Source: Aporrectodea caliginosa | Taxonomy: Eukaryota > Annelida > Clitellata > Crassiclitellata > Lumbricidae | Direction: 5' to 3' | Assembly (NCBI GenBank): GCA_020284085.1 | Contig: JACEVL010000033.1 | Location: 566,501-630,500 of the forward strand | DNA length: 64,000 nucleotides | In this document: positions 44,650 through 55,340 of the stretch, piece by piece | How the letters are laid out: each line of letters opens with the position of its first letter | How positions within the stretch are numbered: the first letter of the stretch is position 1 | The notes under the pieces: generated by a model | Database searches by the model: none | What the model was told of the DNA's origin: nothing | Seen by the model: only the letters and a program-made list of their open reading frames with translations | Made by a program: the position numbers and the translations under genes

Positions 44650-45780
44650 TAGGGCAGCATCTTTGTGTTTAACTTAAAACAGCCCCTTTGATTCTTATAT
44701 TGTCTTACGCCATACGAATGGTGAGAACTTTTCAAAATAATGACACATGTTTTAATCATTTCATTCGGCATAGGGCCTACAAGTAAAAGTAGCAGCGAAG
44801 TTTATATCTCACATCTCACAAAAAGCACATTGTTTCATAGGCCAGCCCGGGTTAGGCTACTTTTCAATGCGCTCGCAACAGAAAACATTTGTTGCCATAA
44901 GATGTTATTAAACTCTGGATGGATCCACCCGTTCCTTCATCACCTCTTTTCAGTTCGTCAGAGGGTGTAAGTAGAATAAAAGTGATAGTTAAACTGTCTG
45001 AATTTTTCCTCCATAATATGAGGCGAAGTTGATGTCAACGGTCATAATATGTCGTTCTTATTCTTCAAGTTGGCAGGTTCGAACATCCAGTGACGCCACT
45101 CCTCTCGATGCTGGGGTTCATCCTTCGGTTTACTCTACCCATCCACCATCATCCTATAAATAAAGGCATGAACTCTTGAGGTAAAAACCAAAGAAGAAAC
45201 AGATCGTCGGATTGCCTTCAGGCGTCGGAGATAATAATAGCAGGAGCGGTTGAGATTAGTAATAATGGTCAGAGAAGGAGAGAGAGCTGTCAAGAGTGAC
45301 ACCTAGGTTACGAACAGAGCTTGAAAAGGCATAGTTAGGAAAACGTTCGTTCAAAAGAGAATAGTCAATCTTAGCAAGTTGCTGGTGGGTGCCAAGTCAG
45401 ATCAATTGACTGATTGTTTGGTCTTAGTTGGGTTTAAGGAGAGTCGGTTTGAAGACATCCATGCTTGAAGGTCCTGAGAAAGAGCATCAATGCATGCAAT
45501 GAGGGAGAGCTGAGCAGTTGGGGATGTTATAAGAATATGGGAATGGTTTCCCGAACATTGCACATGTCACATACACCAGTTGGAATTTTTTAAGATTGTA
45601 CAATCTACTGTTCAAATTCAGACGACCCTCTTTTAATCTGGTTAATTGACGTTCTTGCGAATCTTAATTGCACTAAGAATAAGACATGGAAGAAGATAGT
45701 TAAACGCTCCATTATTTATTTTACTTTTATAATAAATATGTTTTCCAAAAAGAGGTGTGTAAATATTATTCAGACTGCAC
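44650..45780. repeat. Duplicated block, copy 2 (partner 40516-42350)
   Basis: Contains the LINE fragment, the empty TTAA site and candidate unit copy C (about 45540-45760). Confidence 0.85.
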
Positions 45781-46600
45781 TAAGAGGGTAGCATTTATAA
45801 TTATTAAATTAGTTTATTTTTTTATTTTTTTTATTTTAATTATTATTTGCAAGGTTTAACGTCGTCATGCGACATCAAACGGTTTTGACTACAATTTGAA
45901 CGTATAAATATAGCATTAAAATATAATATTATAATATTTGAAATTTCTATTTATTTACTTGGAGAATGTTCCATTTTTAATTTGTTCGTAATTCATGGCT
46001 CTCCAAATCAAATCAATAGGGTTGAGGCAAATTATATATCAACAATTTAAAGCGCTTTAAATGTGTTTAGTAAGAGGATCGGAACAATATTAAAAATTCT
46101 TTGGCGTTGGGCCTATTTATCCCGAGAGAACATCATTTAAATGGTTCTAGGACGATGCCGCTAATAAATAAACATAGTTGGTTATAGTCGTGAGTTAGGG
46201 ACATTCTTAGTTTTAAGACAAACACACCGAACACAAACTAAGCAAACTTATTCAGACATTCTTATTTTTTAATACAAATATAATCCGTGCAAATAAAGAA
46301 GCTTATTAGGATAATTATTTTCCAGGCACCAACTCACTTAGCGTTCTGTCGAAATAATAAACGTTTGACCCGTATAATTATTACTCAGGAATAAAGGCAT
46401 CATTTATGGACATTCGTGGTTTTTCGTTTTATGTATTTCCCAGTAAATGATCCAGTAAATGGTTGTTCGTGTTTTTAGAATCTTCTATGTCTTAGCCTTA
46501 AGCAAACGATAGGACCTATGACCAATCGTCCGTATACCGTTAAACTGAAACTTCTATATACTAATACTTCCCAAAGTTGCAATAATCGTCAACCGCAGTG
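45781..46600. other. AT-rich, little recognised
   Basis: A degraded type II hairpin in minus sense lies at about 45850-45890. Otherwise no gene or element end. Confidence 0.35.
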
Positions 46601-46609
46601 ACGCTTATA

Positions 46610-46722
46610 ATAATATTTTAACTGCGCCCGTACTCTCACAGTGCCAGCCCCAAGTCTGGATGAAGGAGCATGGCGACGCTAATGATCTTTGTTTTCACAC
46701 AGTGTCGTTAAAACGAAACTAC
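46610..46722 (+). repeat. Type I hairpin unit
   Basis: CACAGTGCCAGCCCCAAG, GGCGACGCTAATGATC, CACAGTGTCGTTAAAACG. A diverged GGTGAAAACTG box and ACACCCCTCTTTTAAG follow at 46745-46800. Confidence 0.55.
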
Positions 46723-46849
46723 AACTACTGGCTGTCGCTTTTAGCCCGTACTATCGGTGAAAACTGTACGAAATATTTATTATTACACCCCTCTTTTAAG
46801 TGGAATATTCGCCCAATAAGTTAAGGCAGACGCGCGGATCTGTAGTGAA

Positions 46850-47230
46850 ACATCTCAAGACTGTGTAAATTCAAACACCGGAGCGTCATATCGAGACATC
46901 GAAGCACAAGATAATGGATCTCTCTGTCAAGTTCAAGGATGGCAACCGTGGAGATGATGTAGCTATCTCCAGGCTAAGTTTCGGCCAAGCTCAACGACTA
47001 ATTCTATCGCTGGCGTAGGAACGTTACTGGAAACTGTGGCACCTGTGCTACATTTCCTGATTCAGTGCCCTATCCAGACGAACCTGCTGAAGATACTTCA
47101 AGACGAAGGCTGAATTGAAATTAGGAAGATCAAATGACGTCGAGTCGTCGACGCTTTAGCTACCAGCCGGATTACAGAATATCGTTCTAATGATTTTGTC
47201 TTTACTAACACCATGAACCCTAAACGCATA
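46850..47230. repeat. Dispersed repeat shared with 26350 and 10160
   Basis: CACCGGAGCGTCATATCG, TTCAAGGATGGCAACCGT and AGCTATCTCCA recur near 26355-26440. GAAGATCAAATGACGTCG and CAGAATATCGTTCTAATGAT match 10160-10280. No coding function seen. Confidence 0.5.
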
Positions 47231-47655
47231 AAATTACGCATTCACATTATTTATTGACGTCATGTTTAGGGAAAAAAATTAAACGCTTCTGCAATGCTCC
47301 AAAATGCGCTGCATAAGCCTAAAATGCAGGTACTGCATGCATGCATGACATCACAACCTATAGACAAATATCCTTCAAGTAAAAGGGCTTATAAACAGCT
47401 GTGCGCACAGTCGTTCTTTAAATAGCTCGGGAATACTAATCGCTTACCAATCGATACCGTAATAAATGGATTGGTTTCGAAGTGCATTACGCAACAAAGC
47501 TAGTCCATCTGGCTTTAGTCAAATACGCGTCAGACAGCTGCTGGAAATGCTATTGATGGATAACTAGTGGATATCCTACTGATAGATAACTAGTAAATTG
47601 ATAGAAACCTGGAAATTATACCTATAACGAAACCATCAACTTAGAGCTCTAGACA

Positions 47656-48780
47656 TTCAACGCAGGTGCGTGGCATATTGATCGAAATTATTCACGTCAA
47701 GTTGCAAACCAGTCTGATCTACGTGGAAACATGGCTCCAAGTGGACAATCACGAAGAATGCGTCCACGTGACATCCGGTACACCCAGGACAGCATCGGAA
47801 GTCGATTCACGGATGGTACGTACTTATCAGGTACATTCGAACAACTACTAAACCGTAGAATCAGCGTAGATCAAGTGGAGCGGATCGAGGTGGTCGAAGA
47901 GAGATCGTTGTACTGGGCCCTGACCGGAAATCGTCGTCTCTACCTCTACCAGAAGTTGGAGGACCTCGGGGAAGTAAACACGATTCCTATACACGAGATG
48001 TCGCTTTCTAACATTGGCATAAGACGGCGGTTCGACAATAGAAACACGACAGCTTGTGATGGATTGGAAATCGAGATTAGGCAGTCAGGGGCGGAGTGGC
48101 ACTTTAGGAGTGCCATCGAAAGATGGAAGGCTTCGAAGACGGTCAACCGAAATCTGAATGAAGGTCTTGGAATGTACACATCCTGCCACCTGCCGACTGA
48201 AGTGTCGACTGACAGAGCGGATGTCGCTCTGTTAGACGTCGAGCAAAATGACGTCACTCTGGATGTCTGTAATGATGACGTCAACAAAGTCAGTTGCTGT
48301 GGAAAACGATTTGTTGCTTACACAGCTGCAATAGGCTTGTTGCTCTTCTTGTTCGCGTTGTTCGTGGTCTATTATATGACAATGAAGTAAAGCCGCTATA
48401 TATATTTTTTGTTGCATAATCTTTCATTAGTATCCAGTGTGTGGCGTACGCTTATGGCTGCCAGGGATGTTGACGTCCTCCAAGACTTATACATGTAATT
48501 CTAGTACTTGTGGTGGGCGATAACTGAGCGGTCGTTTTTTGTTATTATTCCAAGGTTTAACACCAACGGCCGTTGACGACAATTTAAAGCATATAGAATG
48601 CAGCGAAAATGAATTCATTGCGTCAGAAAGACTCGATTTAAATAACAACATATTCACTGGTATTCATTGTTTAACAGCACTAAGGAATATATAGTTTGCG
48701 CTGTCTTTGATACGCACATTGTCATAAATGGGTTGATGTAAGTTAGATAGTATTTTTGCAGCAATCGTCAAAAATAAGAA
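47656..48780. repeat. Segmental duplication, copy 2
   Basis: Partner of 1705-3740. At about 48555 it reads CCAAGGTTTAACACC, an uninterrupted target where copy 1 has the family A MITE. Confidence 0.85.
47731..48390 (+). CDS. ParB/sulfiredoxin-like domain protein with C-terminal membrane anchor, copy 2
   Basis: 219 residues, intact. The N-terminal ~80 residues differ from copy 1 at only about five positions and keep QDSIGSRF and GNRRLYLY. From residue 81 to 185 divergence is much higher, yet the frame and the acidic, Cys-containing juxtamembrane segment (VCNDD..KVSCCGK) persist. The last ~20 residues before YYMTMK form a hydrophobic helix. Conservation of both the domain and the anchor argues that the membrane-tethered form is the functional one. 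Function unknown. Confidence 0.75.
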   Translation: MAPSGQSRRMRPRDIRYTQDSIGSRFTDGTYLSGTFEQLLNRRISVDQVERIEVVEERSLYWALTGNRRLYLYQKLEDLGEVNTIPIHEMSLSNIGIRRRFDNRNTTACDGLEIEIRQSGAEWHFRSAIERWKASKTVNRNLNEGLGMYTSCHLPTEVSTDRADVALLDVEQNDVTLDVCNDDVNKVSCCGKRFVAYTAAIGLLLFLFALFVVYYMTMK

Positions 48781-48879
48781 ATTAGAAAAGAAAACAGAAT
48801 ATTCTTATTAAACATTCGTATGCAAATCAGCAGCACCCTGGGTCGGTCCAAAGCCCGGATAAAGGAGGAAGGTTGCCAG

Positions 48880-49085
48880 ATGGGTGTCGATACTCAGGCA
48901 ATAAAAACCAAGACGATTGAAATCCGATGTCAAAGAATGGACGGATGTCATCGAAGAGTGGTGGAAAAGATATGCAGAAATTGAGTCATGCGGCTCAGAA
49001 CAGACTCGAATGGAGAAACATTGTTAAGAAGGCATCGAACACCTACGGGCACTGAGCCCATGGTTATTGATGATGATGATGAATA
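48880..49085 (+). mobile_element. LINE 3' end with GAT trinucleotide tail
   Basis: Frameshifted remnant with a MQKLSHAAQNRLEWRNIV stretch, typical of the extreme C-terminus of a LINE RT, ending in a TGATGATGATGATGAA tail. Confidence 0.65.
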
Positions 49086-49113
49086 ATGCAGGCTAGCTTC
49101 GTTTTGAAATATA

Positions 49114-50066
49114 CACCGTGAGGCATAAAAAATCGTTATTATTTTAACAATATTCAAACAATCTCAATGAAATTCATGAAATTTATAGCTAAATAGCAGG
49201 CAATGTAAAAACATTTACAGTTTGTACTCAAACTGTTCGCCTTCAGCTTCTACGCATGCGCGAAGTCGCTTGCGCCATTCACGCACCGCCGAGTCAATAA
49301 TTCGTTGGTCAAGATCGTTCCAAGCTTGCATGATTCGCTTACGAAGATCTTCAACATCACGGACCTTTGCTTTGTACACCATTTCCTGCATGCATCCCCA
49401 GATTTGATAATCTACAGGATTCAGATCTCGGCTGTTAGGGGGCCATAGTGTTGGAAGTATGAAGTCAGGAGTTTCATTCGTCAGAAGTGCAACCGCTTCT
49501 CGAGCTCTGTGCACTGGAGCACCATCTTGCTGGAAAATGTAAAATTCAGAGAATTCTCGAATTTCAGGTAGAAGGTCTTCCATGAGTAAAACATCTCTGT
49601 AGTATTGGCTGTTGATTTTTACCCCCGGTTCAACGAAGTGAATTGACGTGCGCCCCAGAGAAGAAACACCGACTGACACCAACAGGTATTTGCTAAACGT
49701 CGGACGTGTGCGTAAAAGGCGGTAGGCTGCAATATCATTCTTTCGAGTTCCAACTGCTACATACAGACATTAATTTTGAGCATTGCTAGGAGAAGCAAGT
49801 GTGAATAATTTTTCGTCAGTAAACCAGAGGAAAGCACTAAGCTAGCTGGGCAGCGACGCAACAAAAGGCGACTGCGGTGCGTGAATGGTGCAAGCGACTT
49901 CGCGCATGCGTAGAAGCTGAAGGCGGACAGTTTGAGTACAAACTGTAGTTTTTTTTACATTGCCTGCTATTTAGCCATAAATTTCATGAATTTCATTGGC
50001 ATTGCTTGAATATTGTTAAAAATAATAACGATTTTGTAGGGGCTTCCTTTTTTATGCCTCACGGTG
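49114..50066 (-). mobile_element. Rearranged mariner-like element (DD37D) with long inverted ends
   Basis: TA duplications at 49112-49113 and 50067-50068; termini CACCGTGAGGCATAAAA. The minus-strand transposase C-terminal half runs to 49215. The first catalytic Asp (FTDEK) is at about 49815-49817, the second in FQQDGAP, the third in DLNPVDY, with 37 residues between the last two. An in-frame stop lies at 49770-49772. The right ~190 bp are an inverted copy of the left end (transposase C-terminus, UTR and TIR) in place of the 5' half of the gene. Not autonomous. Confidence 0.9.
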
Positions 50067-50206
50067 TATTTACCGTCTGTTTATAATAAATGGCCCTTGG
50101 TTAGTATTTGATACTCCCAGATGTAATCTAGAAATTTAAATCCCCATATGCCTATAGGTTCTAAATATTTAATATCGCTACCTACAATAGGGCGAGTAGC
50201 TTTGTT

Positions 50207-50600
50207 AACCCGTTTTGGACCAATGTTCGTTTTACGAACACATTTTTTGATGACATAAAATTGGTTGAGGTCATCACTCTAGTTCTCTGTTCATGTGCTC
50301 TTATGCAAGCGAAAGGTTTGATTTGTCGGATAAATCTAAAACAAATTTTGTTTTGAAAGTTTTGAACTGTTTTTGTCTTATGCTAAATAGGCTACCTCAA
50401 CTCCAGTATGTTCACCGTCTTTTGTTTGAAAATTTGTAATTTTGGTTCGATGTGTGATATCGCACGAGCTGATGGGTATTTGACAAGTGCACATATTTAG
50501 CACAAAGCACATGCCATTTGCGTAATTTTTTGTAATAAATGGAGTCGCAAAATTTTCATATCTGGGTCATGTTCGTTTTACGAACATTGGTCCAATACGC
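50207..50600. mobile_element. MITE with TTGGACCAATGTTCG ends
   Basis: TTGGACCAATGTTCG at the left and CGAACATTGGTCCAA at the right, each next to a TGTTCG-TTTTA-CGAACA mini-palindrome. The left flank has TTAACCCG, but the right TTAA is missing, so the target duplication is unproven. Confidence 0.65.
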
Positions 50601-50679
50601 TACTGATGGCGTCAAGTCAAGTCAACGTTGATTTACATACGCATATTTCTGATCTTGAGCTACATGTATCAACCAAATC

Positions 50680-50682
<3 letters not shown>

Positions 50683-50712
<30 letters not shown>

Positions 50713-50945
50713 CGTGTGCGTGGGCGTTTGTGTGTGAGTGGGCGTGTGTGTGTGTCTGTGTGTGTCTGTGAGCGTGCGTGCGTGTTCGTGCGTGCGTGTT
50801 CGTGCGTGCGTGTGTGTGTGTGTGTATTTGTGTGTGTGCCTGTGTGTGCCTGTGTGTATGTGTGTGTGTCTGTTTGTATTTGTGTGTTTGTCTGTTTGTG
50901 TTTGTGTGTGTGTGTGTTTGTGTGTGTGTGCATCAGGACACATAA
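50683..50945. repeat. (TG)n microsatellite with interspersed variants
   Basis: Long GT/TG-rich tract with CGTGCG interruptions; translations in all frames are artefacts. A GAA run lies at 51028-51062. Confidence 0.95.
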
Positions 50946-51061
50946 TATAGCGCATTTTCAGTACCTCACAAGAGTAATATGTATCATGTTTTGTCATGTG
51001 TTGTGGGTCAATTTATTAAACTTTCTAAGAAGAAGGAGAAGAAGAAGAAGAAGAAGAAGAA

Positions 51062-51388
51062 ATGAAGAACAGGATGAGTTTTCATGTTTTGAGAGATCAT
51101 GGCATGTCTACTTATGCGCTGCATGATGTGGCTATGGCAACCACTGTGGCACATCTAATGTATGCCTCCCCTGCCTGGTGGGGGTATGCCAGTGAGAATG
51201 AAAGAGATAAATTACAAAGTATGCTAAACAGGATGAAGCGTAGAGGCTTCCTCTTATCTACTACCCCTAGCCTTGTAGATATGTCCGAGGCCGCTGATGC
51301 TGGCTTATTTAGGGCTATTTTTGGGGACCATGTCATGTTTCCCGAGGAATCTTTCCACCTACACAGCAAAACAAATCGTCTGCTTTAA
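51062..51388 (+). mobile_element. LINE RT C-terminal fragment, 5' part
   Basis: [20 protein letters not shown] and LQSMLNRMKRRGF followed by FRAIF are typical of the segment after the RT core. Interrupted at TTAA by the element at 51389; the remainder resumes at 52298. Confidence 0.8.
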
Positions 51389-52293
51389 GCCAGAACGTCG
51401 TATCTACGATTTTTGGCAAAATGGAGATTTTGACAGAAATTGAATCGAGTGACGTCAAAGAAAATTCTGCCAGAAGGCCGTAGCTATAAGGCTTCATTTA
51501 AGACTAGTTGGTGCAAAGATACAACGCAAATTATGGGTCACATTTATGCCATAAGAATATAAACCTATGCAGTATTCCTGCCATATGATATGGTTGCACC
51601 TTGAAGAAGATACGTCCATCTAAGTGAGTGCCAAATGTTTAGATTTATGCAAGCGAAAATGATGCATGTCTAAGATACGTCTCTATGGCATAAATGGAAT
51701 ATTTGTAGGCAAGTAAAATAACGTGACACAATGCTTACTTACTTACTTTACTCTTCATGCAGCTTAAACCACTTACTGTCTTGCGTATAAATTGCAAAGC
51801 GTAATATCATTTATGTTATTCTAAAGTTATTAGTTGCTTATACTATTTTGTAATGGTGAGTTTTATGATTTTACACCAGTGTTGTATCTTCAAAAAAATT
51901 ATTGTCTTGGCCTATCATTATTAGTAATTTGTGTTAGATTGCGCAGTATGACTGCATGTTTCTTCAGATATTTTTTGGTGGTGGTTATAGTGCAAATTAG
52001 ACAGAATTTATGACGTTATTCATCATTTTATTTTCTCTTGCTAAAAGGGTGCATCTTGTCAAACTTTGACCAAAATTCACTTAGTTATCACGTTATGTGT
52101 AGGCCCTAAACAATACAATGCACACTTTAATGCAATTTGAGAAGGATTGTTATTGTTCAGCATTTAGCTAGAAATAATTTTCATCGTTTAAATAAAATAT
52201 GATGAAATTTTTTTCCCAAAAATCATTATAGCAAAGTTTTCGTTTTCTTCGTTTATCTCAAAATGTCAAAAAACGTAGTTACACCAGTCTGGC
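51389..52293. mobile_element. TTAA-flanked element, family C, 905 bp
   Basis: TTAA at 51385-51388 and 52294-52297. The ends GCCAGAACGTCGTATCTACG and GCCAGACTGGTGTAACTACG (minus) are imperfect inverted repeats of about 40 bp. No transposase. It splits a LINE coding remnant. Confidence 0.8.
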
Positions 52294-52297
52294 TTAA

Positions 52298-52430
52298 ACC
52301 CAGCGAAATATAACTTACGTCCTAGAATTCGCAATTTTATTCTCCACATTAATGATAAATGTAATAGGCCTAACATAAAGCGGATCTTGTTTACAGATAG
52401 GCCTAAATATTAATTGTCTAATAATTATTT
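52298..52430 (+). mobile_element. LINE RT C-terminal fragment, 3' part
   Basis: Continues the LINE at 51062-51388 with YNLRPRIRNFILHIND, the usual end of this ORF. The junction frame differs by a shift. Confidence 0.7.
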
Positions 52431-53480
52431 GTATTTGTCTTGAATCATTAACTCTACCTAGATTCTATTAGGCCTAGCTAATTGTGTTACTTGTAACCTG
52501 TTCCGTTTTGTCAACTGGATTATTTTGAAATTAAACGAATATTGATTGACTGAACAACCCCAAGAGGAAACCATCGGTATGAAGCGTTAGGGACATAAGG
52601 AGAGTGATGAGCACTGAGCAGTGTAATTTTTTGACTCACCTTTATTATTATTTTATTATTTATATATTATCAGGTTAACAAAAAGTTATCTGCTCCGTTA
52701 CAGATCGGATTTGTCTGTAGAAAATTTAAGAACAGTTAGGCACATTTGACTTTTACTCAAATCTATTGAAAGATTTGCCTTATTATAACATTTTCTATCG
52801 GATAATTCGGATTGTGTAGCTTTAATAAACACACGCGTACATATTAACTCGCAGTCGTAATACCATATGCATAATGCGCTCCTTCTTTACCAAGACTTTG
52901 CACTGAAATCATCTGAGTACGAAAGTAGCGCAATTCGGGAAATTTATGTGTATTCATGAATTGCAAATGAAAGACAGACCGTGAGTCCGCTTACTAATCG
53001 ACTAATACAAATTCGTTTCATGAAGTCTGTTTGAATCAATAAGTCAATTTGTAGACTGCATTATTATAGAGTCATTTGAGTGCTACATGTAGGCAAGACT
53101 TCGCGGGTCAGAAAGATATTAATGTTCAATAACGATTAAACTGGTATTTTGCACTGGATGTTCAATTCCTATCATTTGACTTAAGTTGTTTGAAAAACAA
53201 ATTTTGCATAATTTAACTTTAAAATGTGGAGAGATATTGGATCGGTTCATCGATTTATGTAGGCCCTACTTGCTGCAACGGAATGGAAATGTCATTGAAT
53301 TTTGAGCAATGCCCAGGGCGTTGCAATTGGCTGTTCGATCAGGTGATGTTGACTCTCGTTTCGGTGCGCTTCGGAAAATGTAATTCCATATTTTACAATA
53401 TATTATTTGTTATCTTCTAATGGAACTGCACCAAACACAAAAGTTTACTTTGCTCTAGATGAAAACATGCTAAACACTGC
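52431..53480. other. AT-rich; no gene recognised
   Basis: A weak type I remnant lies near 52875-52940. No further structure seen. Confidence 0.35.
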
Positions 53481-53559
53481 ATATGTATGTAGTTGTATAT
53501 ATGTATATACCTTACCCCACAAATTCGGGCTGAGATTTTGTCAGGTGGTTTATCCACCT

Positions 53560-53673
53560 CTGTCCATTGCTAGAAAACTTTTCTGTTTCCTCAGAGTGCT
53601 CACGCTGGATGTGCCTCTGAATAGTCGTCACTGCTAGAGGCGCTTTATAAATGTCCAGATACAATACAATACA

Positions 53674-53690
<17 letters not shown>
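53560..53690 (+). mobile_element. LINE 3' end
   Basis: CTGCTAGAGGCGCTTTATAA followed by ATACAATACA pentamers, then a TA run (53682-53710). Confidence 0.55.
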
Positions 53691-53715
<25 letters not shown>

Positions 53716-53744
53716 TAGAAAAGAAGCTTAAGCTAACCATGGGG

Positions 53745-54140
53745 CAGTCATGGCATGAAGCGTTAGCGACTTCATTTTCTTAGCCTCGGCATTTGAGGGC
53801 GGATGACCAGTCCTCTCCCTAGCCGTTTCATCTTCCCATCGACAGTGTTTGGTCAGTGTACTTATTATAGTGAGTTGGCTATGCCCTAACCCTTCAAATG
53901 TGCCCACATTTCCAGCTATAATGCGCGATGTTCTCCAGTGGCTTTCCCTTGAGCAGCGGCGTAACAACATTGCCGGGGGCCCTTGAACATTCTAAGCTTG
54001 GGACCCTGGGACCCTTGCCCATTAACGAGACTAAATAGCGAAAATAATGAGGAGGAGGGGGCAGTCTCTTAAGCTCGCCCCGAGGCAGCCATGGGTATGA
54101 AGTTATAGGGTATCGTTTGCTCAACAACGGCATGTGAACA
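53745..54140 (-). mobile_element. Retroelement 3' fragment, family shared with intron-3 SINE
   Basis: TTAGCCTCGGCAT and GGCGGATGACC resemble 22860-22890. A minus-strand frame is present but not recognised as a known domain. Confidence 0.35.
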
Positions 54141-54306
54141 GTAGGTGGCTATTTTGTAGCAGACATGTTTCTAGAAAAGGCTATTAAGAAAATAAAGCCA
54201 TTTGAAATTATCAGAACATCGATTTCTCGATAAGCAAGGAGCGAGGTTTGAGTACAGTATATCCATCACTTGTATTACAATGGAAAACATGTTTTGCTCG
54301 ATAGTG

Positions 54307-54314
54307 TATATAAG
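54307..54314 (+). promoter_or_regulatory. TATA box of the secreted-peptide exon
   Basis: TATATAAG, about 80 bp upstream of the ATG at 54392. A start site near 54338 would give a ~54-nt leader. Confidence 0.5.
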
Positions 54315-54391
54315 CAAGGAATGTATGAGGTTTCAATAAAGACGATTCCTTCAGCTGTATAGTATACACTTCAACAGAAAATATCGACAGA

Positions 54392-54453
54392 ATGCTGCGC
54401 TTGATCCCTGTATTGTCGCTTACTCTCCTGGTGCTGCTTGCAGCTGCCTTAGA
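54392..54453 (+). CDS. First coding exon of a secreted peptide (partial gene)
   Basis: ATG, then MLRLIPVLSLTLLVLLAAAL, a textbook signal peptide, then a GTAAGT donor at 54454 (phase 2). No matching second exon is visible downstream, where a minus-strand LINE begins at 54700. It may be an orphan first exon. The mature peptide is unknown. Confidence 0.5.
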
Positions 54454-54699
54454 GTAAGTCATCACTTGTATTACAATGGAAAACATGTTTTCCATTGTAA
54501 TACAAGTGATGGATATACTGTACTCAAACCTCGCTCCTTGCTTATCGAGAAATCGATGTTCTGATAAAGGCTTCGGTAAGTCAATTTGCTGTGATTGGAT
54601 AAATCCATAGAACGAGTATGTGCATATTACTAATATTAAGATTGTAGAAATTGACGCATATTTACGAATATTAAAAATATCCTGATATTCACGAATATT

Positions 54700-55340
54700 T
54701 ACGAATTGTATTGTATTGTATTTAATCATTTATAAAGCGATTCTCATAGCATAAGCCTTTCAGAAGCGCCCCAGTGCGAGGTACTCCGAGAGAAAAGGAA
54801 GGTTTTAAGGTGAGAGAAAGTTGTGGAGATGCTACTAGAGGGGATTGTAGAGCATAGGGAAGGAGGAAGTCCATTCCATAGACAGGAACTTTTGCAGGCA
54901 AGGGATCTGGATTGAGATATTGTTGTCCTAACCCGGGGAACAAACAGGTCAAGCCGGTCAGAGGATCTGAGAGGACGCTTTGACGTGGCAGAGAGGGGGC
55001 GGAGAATTTGGTGACAAAGCTATTTTGGAGCAAGACCCATGGCAGTTGAGATTTGAGCATGAGAATGAGAACTTTGAATTGGATGCGCACAGAGAGAGGT
55101 AGCCAATGAAGTTGTTCAGCCATAAATGTAGAAAAGTGAGAGAATCGAGGAAGACGAGCTATAAGTCTGGCAGCATTCAGTACGGACTGAAGAGGAGATA
55201 GACTCTAAACTATCTCTTAAATTCTTCGACATTGTAACTGATTGCGGTGTGCCAATTAGAGTTGTCTTTCTCAATAAACGAATATAATTAGACGAACCTT
55301 GGGTAAGCCAACAGGGAGAGAATTGCAATAGTCGATTCGA
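54700..55340 (-). mobile_element. CR1/L2-like LINE fragment
   Basis: The minus strand reads QLHWLPLSVRIQFKVLILML and continues to the 3' end with TATAAAGCG and an ACAAT pentamer tail at the low-coordinate end. Upstream coding is frameshifted (55116-55328). Confidence 0.85.

Larger units (their letters stand above)
54211..54564. repeat. Perfect 85-bp inverted repeat
   Basis: 54211-54295 and 54480-54564 are identical in inverse orientation. The last ~30 bp of the left arm also occur in direct orientation just before the right arm, producing a long palindrome centred near 54485. The 184-bp centre contains a TATA box and a signal-peptide exon. Confidence 0.9.

Noticed and set aside
50617..51126. 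Frames of Val-Cys, Thr-His and similar repeats
   Set aside because: All derive from the TG dinucleotide tract in different frames.
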